Below, piece after piece: positions 60,423 to 64,000 of a stretch of 64,000 bases of DNA; position 1 is the stretch's first letter, and the number at the start of each line of letters is the position of its first letter. The DNA is taken from the NCBI GenBank assembly GCA_045578845.1, contig JAZNLA010000061.1, positions 44,134 to 108,133 on the forward strand. Reading direction: 5' to 3'. The translations under genes and the position numbers were made by a program. The notes beneath the pieces were generated by a model. That model saw only the letters and a program-made list of their open reading frames with translations, did not search any database and was not told where the DNA came from. The DNA comes from UMGS172 sp045578845. Lineage in GTDB: Bacteria; Bacillota; Clostridia; Oscillospirales; Acutalibacteraceae.

Positions 60423-63118
60423 ATGATTACAAAAGCAGCATTTCCACAGCCTGATTTTGAAAGGAGCGAGTGGCTTTCGCTTAACGGTGAATGGGAGTTC
60501 TCGTTTGACGAGCCGGTCTAGATAAAATAATAAGCGTTCCGTATTCATGGGAATGTCCGCTTGCGAGAATTACCGACAAAAAAGACTATAAAGCGGGGGA
60601 ACACCGCAAAGATTTGGATTTAACTGCCAAACCGGTATATCGTAAAATCAAAGAAAAAGGATTTTACAGAAGAACCATTGAGTGGAATCCGAACGGTGAG
60701 CGTATATTCTTGATCTTCGGAGCGGTTGATTATACATGTGAAGTTAAGTTGAACGGAAAAGTTATCGGATCGCATCGCGGAGGTTATGACCGTTTCGAGT
60801 TTGATGTAACCGACTGCTTTAAACGTGATTCTGAAAATATTCTTGAGGTTGCGGCAGTCGATGCGTCAATGGATACCGCTGATAACTCGGCAATGACTCA
60901 ACTTTACGGAAAACAGGGTTACGGCGACACTCGCGGAATCTGGCAGACTGTTTGGCTCGAATCCCGTCCCAATGCTTATATAACAGGATTTTTTGTTAAG
61001 ACAAAAATCGACGGAAATATTACATATGATATTACCGCAGCCAATGCTGAAGGTGCGACTGTTGCGTTTACCGGATATGATTCAACCGCAGTTATAAAAG
61101 ACGGAAAAGCAACCCTTGATTTCAAGGTTGACTCTCCCGAACTTTGGACACCTGATACACCTAATCTTTATTACGGAAAACTTGTATTGACCCTTAATGG
61201 AGCACAAGATGAAGTTTCAACGTATTTTGGTATTCGTGAAATAGGAACTGCGGTTTTCGGCAAGAATAACCGCCGTTATATCACATTAAACGGAAAGCCC
61301 TGTTATATAAACGGAGCACTTGACCAATCTTTTAATCCGAAAGGTTTCTTCACATTGCCGTCGGACGAAGATTGCCGCGATGAAATACTTCGCTTAAAGC
61401 GTATCGGAATAAATATGGCTCGCGTTCATTTAAAAGCCGAAGAGCCGCTTAAACTTTACTATGCGGATAAACTGGGTATGCTTATAATGGAAGATATTCC
61501 GACCTGTTGGGGAAACCCCATACCGGACACCATGGAACAGTTTGAACGTGAAATGGAAGCGGAAATCATCCGTGACCGAAACCATCCGTCTATTTTCTAT
61601 TGGGTAATATTTAACGAAACCATGGGTCTTTTGACAACAACAAAAGACGCAGAAGGAAATAGCGTTCGCGAATATAAAGATGAAACAGCGGATTGGGTTG
61701 TCCATTGCTACAACCGAGTAAAAGAACTCGACCCGACTCGCCTTGTTGAGGACAACTCACCCTGTAACCGTGACCATACGGTAACCGATGTAAATACATG
61801 GCATTTCTATAGAAACGGATATACGGTTGTAAAGAAAGGTATTTCGGATTTTTGTCAGAATGCATATGTAGGCTCGACGGCCAACTACCGAAGGGGTTAC
61901 AAAATGGAAGATGTTCCTTGTATGAACAGCGAGTGTGGCAATGTTTGGGGCATAACAGGTTATGCAGGTGACAGCGATATTTCATGGCAATACCGTTATA
62001 TGATGAATGAATTCCGTTTACATGATAAAATTTGCGGATTTATTTTCACTGAGTTCCATGATGTTGTAAACGAATTTAACGGTTACTATAAACTGGATAA
62101 CAGTGATAAAGATTTCGGTTATTCCGAATTCGGTGCGAGCCTTTGCGACCTACATTCGCAAGATTACGTCGGAGCAGATTTCGCACCTATGACCACTGTA
62201 AAGCCGTCGGATAAACTCACAATTCCGATGTTTTATTCAAGTTTTACCGATGAAAGACATGGTAAAACGCTTAAACTTTTGTTTGAGTTTATTCTCCGTG
62301 ACCCTATTGACGGTGATAAGGTTTATAAAACATGGTATAATACTATTAAAATTGATGATTACGGCTGTACTATGCTTCCCGACCTTACGCTGGAGTTCCC
62401 GGAACATGACGGAATAGCCATGCTTAAATGGACACTTTTTGACAGTGATAAGCGTGTTATGTCCCATTGTTTGTTATTTGATATTGATTCGCCGAGAAAA
62501 GATGTTCTGACTATTGAGCCCAAAAAACTCAGAGGTAAAGGATTTACTAAAGTGATTCCTGCGATTGAGTCATTTAAAATGTCGGGTATCGGCGATGGTG
62601 AATTCAGTGTTAAAGTTAAGCCTTCGGATATTCCGAACTTTAGTATGCTTTCAAATCTCCGCCTTGTTTTCGAGGCCTCAACGCGTCAGGCGATGACACG
62701 TGATATATCCGGCGGCGAAGTCACATCGGTAAAGTCCGATTTGGATTATTTACTTGGCTACCGCAGTGACCCGGGTAAAAACAGTAACTCATTTGCCCAG
62801 ACCGACGAAAAAACCTGTCCGGGAAAACTTGAAGTATTGCTTGATGGTGAGAAATTTGCAGAAGTTGTATTACCCGACTGCCCTGCAGATTCAAGCGGAA
62901 CTCTTTCGCACCATTATCAGCCTGCCGACAATCTCCTTGATGAGGCGGGTTCTTACGGTACACTTGTAGATTTAAAAGTTCCTTCCAGGTTAATACTTTC
63001 GCTTAACGATAAAAAATCGTTTAAATTGACCTTCCGTGCTTCGGATAACGCAGGACTTTCGTTGTACGGCCGCCGTTCGGGAAAATACAGTATTGGCATA
63101 ACACTTATTGCAGAATAA
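60423..63118 (+). pseudogene. Glycoside hydrolase family 2 gene interrupted by a frameshift
   Basis: A start at 60423 after AGAGAGG gives MITKAAFPQPDFERSEWLSL onward to FDEPV, then TAG at 60519-60521. The match resumes at 60521 in another frame as DKIISVPYSWECPL and runs unbroken to 63118. One base lost at about 60518-60520 explains it. The rest is a full GH2 beta-galactosidase/glucuronidase-like enzyme: sugar-binding jelly roll, Ig-like domain, and TIM barrel with acid/base Glu in FNETMG and nucleophile in NSECGN. Without the first 65 residues the jelly roll is incomplete. It may be inactive, or the break may be a sequencing error. Glycine GGA codons are far commoner than in neighbours, hinting at transfer. 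Confidence 0.85.
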
Positions 63119-63126
63119 ATATTATA

Positions 63127-63170
63127 AAAAAGGGTTCGGGTTGTGAGGATTCTCACCCGTACCCTTTTTG
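63127..63170 (+). terminator. Terminator after the GH2 gene
   Basis: AAAGGGT/ACCCTTT and CGGGT..GTGAG/CTCACCCG form a stem with small bulges, followed by a T-run. Confidence 0.82.
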
Positions 63171-63310
63171 TTGTTGTACCAAGAAAACTATCGGCTTAGC
63201 CGTTGGTCATGATTTTGCGAATACAATCAATAAACCCGCAAGGTTTTTAAACTCGCGGTTTATAATAGGTACAATATTTGGTAAAATAATAAAAGAAAGG
63301 AATGAAAAAT

Positions 63311-63610
63311 ATGGCTTTAATTCATGTTACAAAGGACAATTTTGAGCAAACAGTGGCAAGCGGTACCGTTTTGCTTGACTTTTATGCAGATTGGTGCGGA
63401 CCCTGTCAAATGGTCGCACCTGTGTTAGCCGAAATAGCCGACCAAAATCCGACGGTTACCGTAGGTAAAATCAATGTGGATGAAGAAAGCGAATTAGCGG
63501 CAAAGTTTGGCGTAGTGAGCATACCGACCTTGGTTGTGCTAAAGAACGGCGAAATTAAAAACACCGCAGTCGGTTTCCGAGAGAAAAAAGATATTCTTAA
63601 AATGATTTAA
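63311..63610 (+). CDS. trxA: Thioredoxin
   Basis: A 99-aa classical thioredoxin with DFYADWCGPCQMVAPVL (active-site CGPC at about 30-33) and the cis-Pro segment VVSIPTLVVLKNGE. The ATG at 63311 is chosen, nine bases after AAAGGA; the ATG at 63302 touches that site. Length is slightly short at the C-terminus compared with E. coli TrxA. Reductant in the cytoplasm; no thioredoxin reductase is adjacent. Confidence 0.95.
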   Translation: MALIHVTKDNFEQTVASGTVLLDFYADWCGPCQMVAPVLAEIADQNPTVTVGKINVDEESELAAKFGVVSIPTLVVLKNGEIKNTAVGFREKKDILKMI

Positions 63611-63624
63611 GATAAAATTTGCTA

Positions 63625-63653
63625 TTGTAAATAGCGAAAGTTTATAGTATAAT
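63625..63653 (+). promoter_or_regulatory. Promoter of the SRP RNA
   Basis: TTGTAA (63625-63630), 17 bases, perfect TATAAT (63648-63653), placing the start at about 63660, exactly where the SRP RNA helix begins. Confidence 0.82.
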
Positions 63654-63659
63654 ATTCTG

Positions 63660-63804
63660 GAAGGTACGCCTAAAGGCGTGCGAACGGTTGGGTCCTGTGC
63701 GACGGGGTGCCGTGAACCATGTCAGGCGGGGAACCGAGCAGCATTAAGCGGATTTTTCTGTGTGCCGCAGTCAACTCGGCCGTTCGTACACCTTTGGGCG
63801 TACT
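63660..63804 (+). ncRNA. ffs: Signal recognition particle RNA, short type without Alu domain
   Basis: The Ffh-binding domain is clear: GTCAGG (63721-63726), a GGAA tetraloop in CGGGGAACCG, and AGCAGC (63737-63742). The 5' strand GGTACGCC...GCGTGCGAACGG (63663-63687) pairs with CCGTTCGTACACC...GGCGTACTT (63780-63804) to close one long hairpin. Starting directly with this helix, it lacks the 5' Alu domain of Bacillus scRNA. The RNA guides membrane protein targeting with Ffh. Position before dnaX is the same as in Bacillus. Confidence 0.94.
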
Positions 63805-63827
63805 TGTATTTAAGGGAGGCGAAAAGT

Positions 63828-64000
63828 ATGTATCAAGCACTTTACAGAAAATACCGTCCCGACTGTTTTTGCGATGTTGTAGGACAAGAGCATATTACCG
63901 ATATTTTAAGAAACGAACTTAAATCGGGCAAGATTTTTCATGCCTACCTTTTTACAGGCCCCAGAGGTACAGGTAAGACGAGTTGTGCCAAAATATTGGC
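63828..64000 (+). CDS. dnaX: DNA polymerase III subunit gamma/tau, N-terminal part (runs off the window)
   Basis: The first 57 codons read YQALYRKYRPDCFCDVVGQEH and continue to LFTGPRGTGKTSCAKILA, a clamp-loader AAA+ start with the P-loop GPRGTGKTS at about 45-53. AGGGAGG lies nine bases before the ATG. The gene continues past position 64000. It loads the beta clamp for PolC. Confidence 0.96.
   Translation, partial: MYQALYRKYRPDCFCDVVGQEHITDILRNELKSGKIFHAYLFTGPRGTGKTSCAKIL

Noticed and set aside
63719..63922. Open frame of 67 codons inside the SRP RNA and dnaX start
   Set aside because: It covers the structured SRP RNA and runs out of frame into dnaX.
1..64000. CRISPR arrays, IS elements and prophage genes
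   Set aside because: No regularly spaced repeat array, transposase, integrase or phage structural gene was found on either strand.

Overview
The window is a gene-dense stretch of a chromosome from a Gram-positive Bacillota, most likely an uncultured gut-type Clostridia of the Oscillospiraceae/Ruminococcaceae kind. The reasons are a PolC-type replicative polymerase, the rpmH-rnpA-yidD-yidC-jag cluster, a DUF951 protein, the YmfF/YmfH pair, a T-box leader on gatCAB, an Etf-linked lactate dehydrogenase, GTP-type PEP carboxykinase, and near-consensus sigma-A promoters with short U-tailed terminators. No phage, plasmid or IS gene was seen. The taxonomic call is inference from gene content and order.

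Layout. (1) 1-6615, minus strand: aminopeptidase-like gene start, lytic transglycosylase, coaE, ywlC, prfA, DUF951, then jag, yidC, yidD, rnpA and rpmH, read from a promoter at 6727-6756. (2) 7109-22356, plus strand: pyrH-frr-uppS-cdsA-dxr-rseP-ispG-polC, a GNAT acetyltransferase, luxS, pth and mfd. This is translation and envelope-lipid/isoprenoid synthesis joined to replication and repair. PolC lacks its usual proofreading exonuclease domain. (3) 22488-28952, plus: PrsA/SurA-like lipoprotein, ymfF-ymfH, lgt-folD, and a small membrane-anchored protein. (4) 28991-32379, minus: etfB-etfA-lctD, a probable electron-confurcating lactate dehydrogenase. (5) 32738-37841, plus: argC-argJ-argB-argD-argF behind a promoter with ArgR-box-like palindromes. 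(6) 38273-41269, plus: an unusual amino-sugar operon. A Xre-type DNA-binding domain is fused to phosphoglucosamine mutase (GlmM), followed by a left-handed beta-helix protein and nagB; an 18-bp perfect palindrome sits at the start of transcription.

(7) 41522-50852: zinc-dependent phospholipase C-like gene (minus), prfC, pckA, then a T-box with a putative Asn specifier controlling gatC-gatA-gatB-aspS2, a coherent tRNA-dependent asparagine/glutamine module. (8) 50904-56176: unknown 257-aa gene, tRNA-Thr and tRNA-Tyr, a repeat-rich gene-free stretch (52066-52440), glycerol dehydrogenase, lipoprotein, PQ-loop-like protein, esterase, and a remnant of a Xre regulator. (9) 56177-58393, minus: a PII-like regulator paired with a duplicated DUF1538 membrane protein, an uncharacterised pair. 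(10) 58578-64000, plus: Na/phosphate cotransporter with PhoU-like tail, a GH2 glycosidase gene broken by a frameshift and with different codon use, thioredoxin, SRP RNA, and the start of dnaX.

Most promising for new biology: the Xre-GlmM fusion operon with its palindrome, the exonuclease-less PolC, the PII/DUF1538 pair, and a YidC with a large outer loop and an apparently relocated groove arginine. All calls were made by reading the sequence; no database search or folding program was run.
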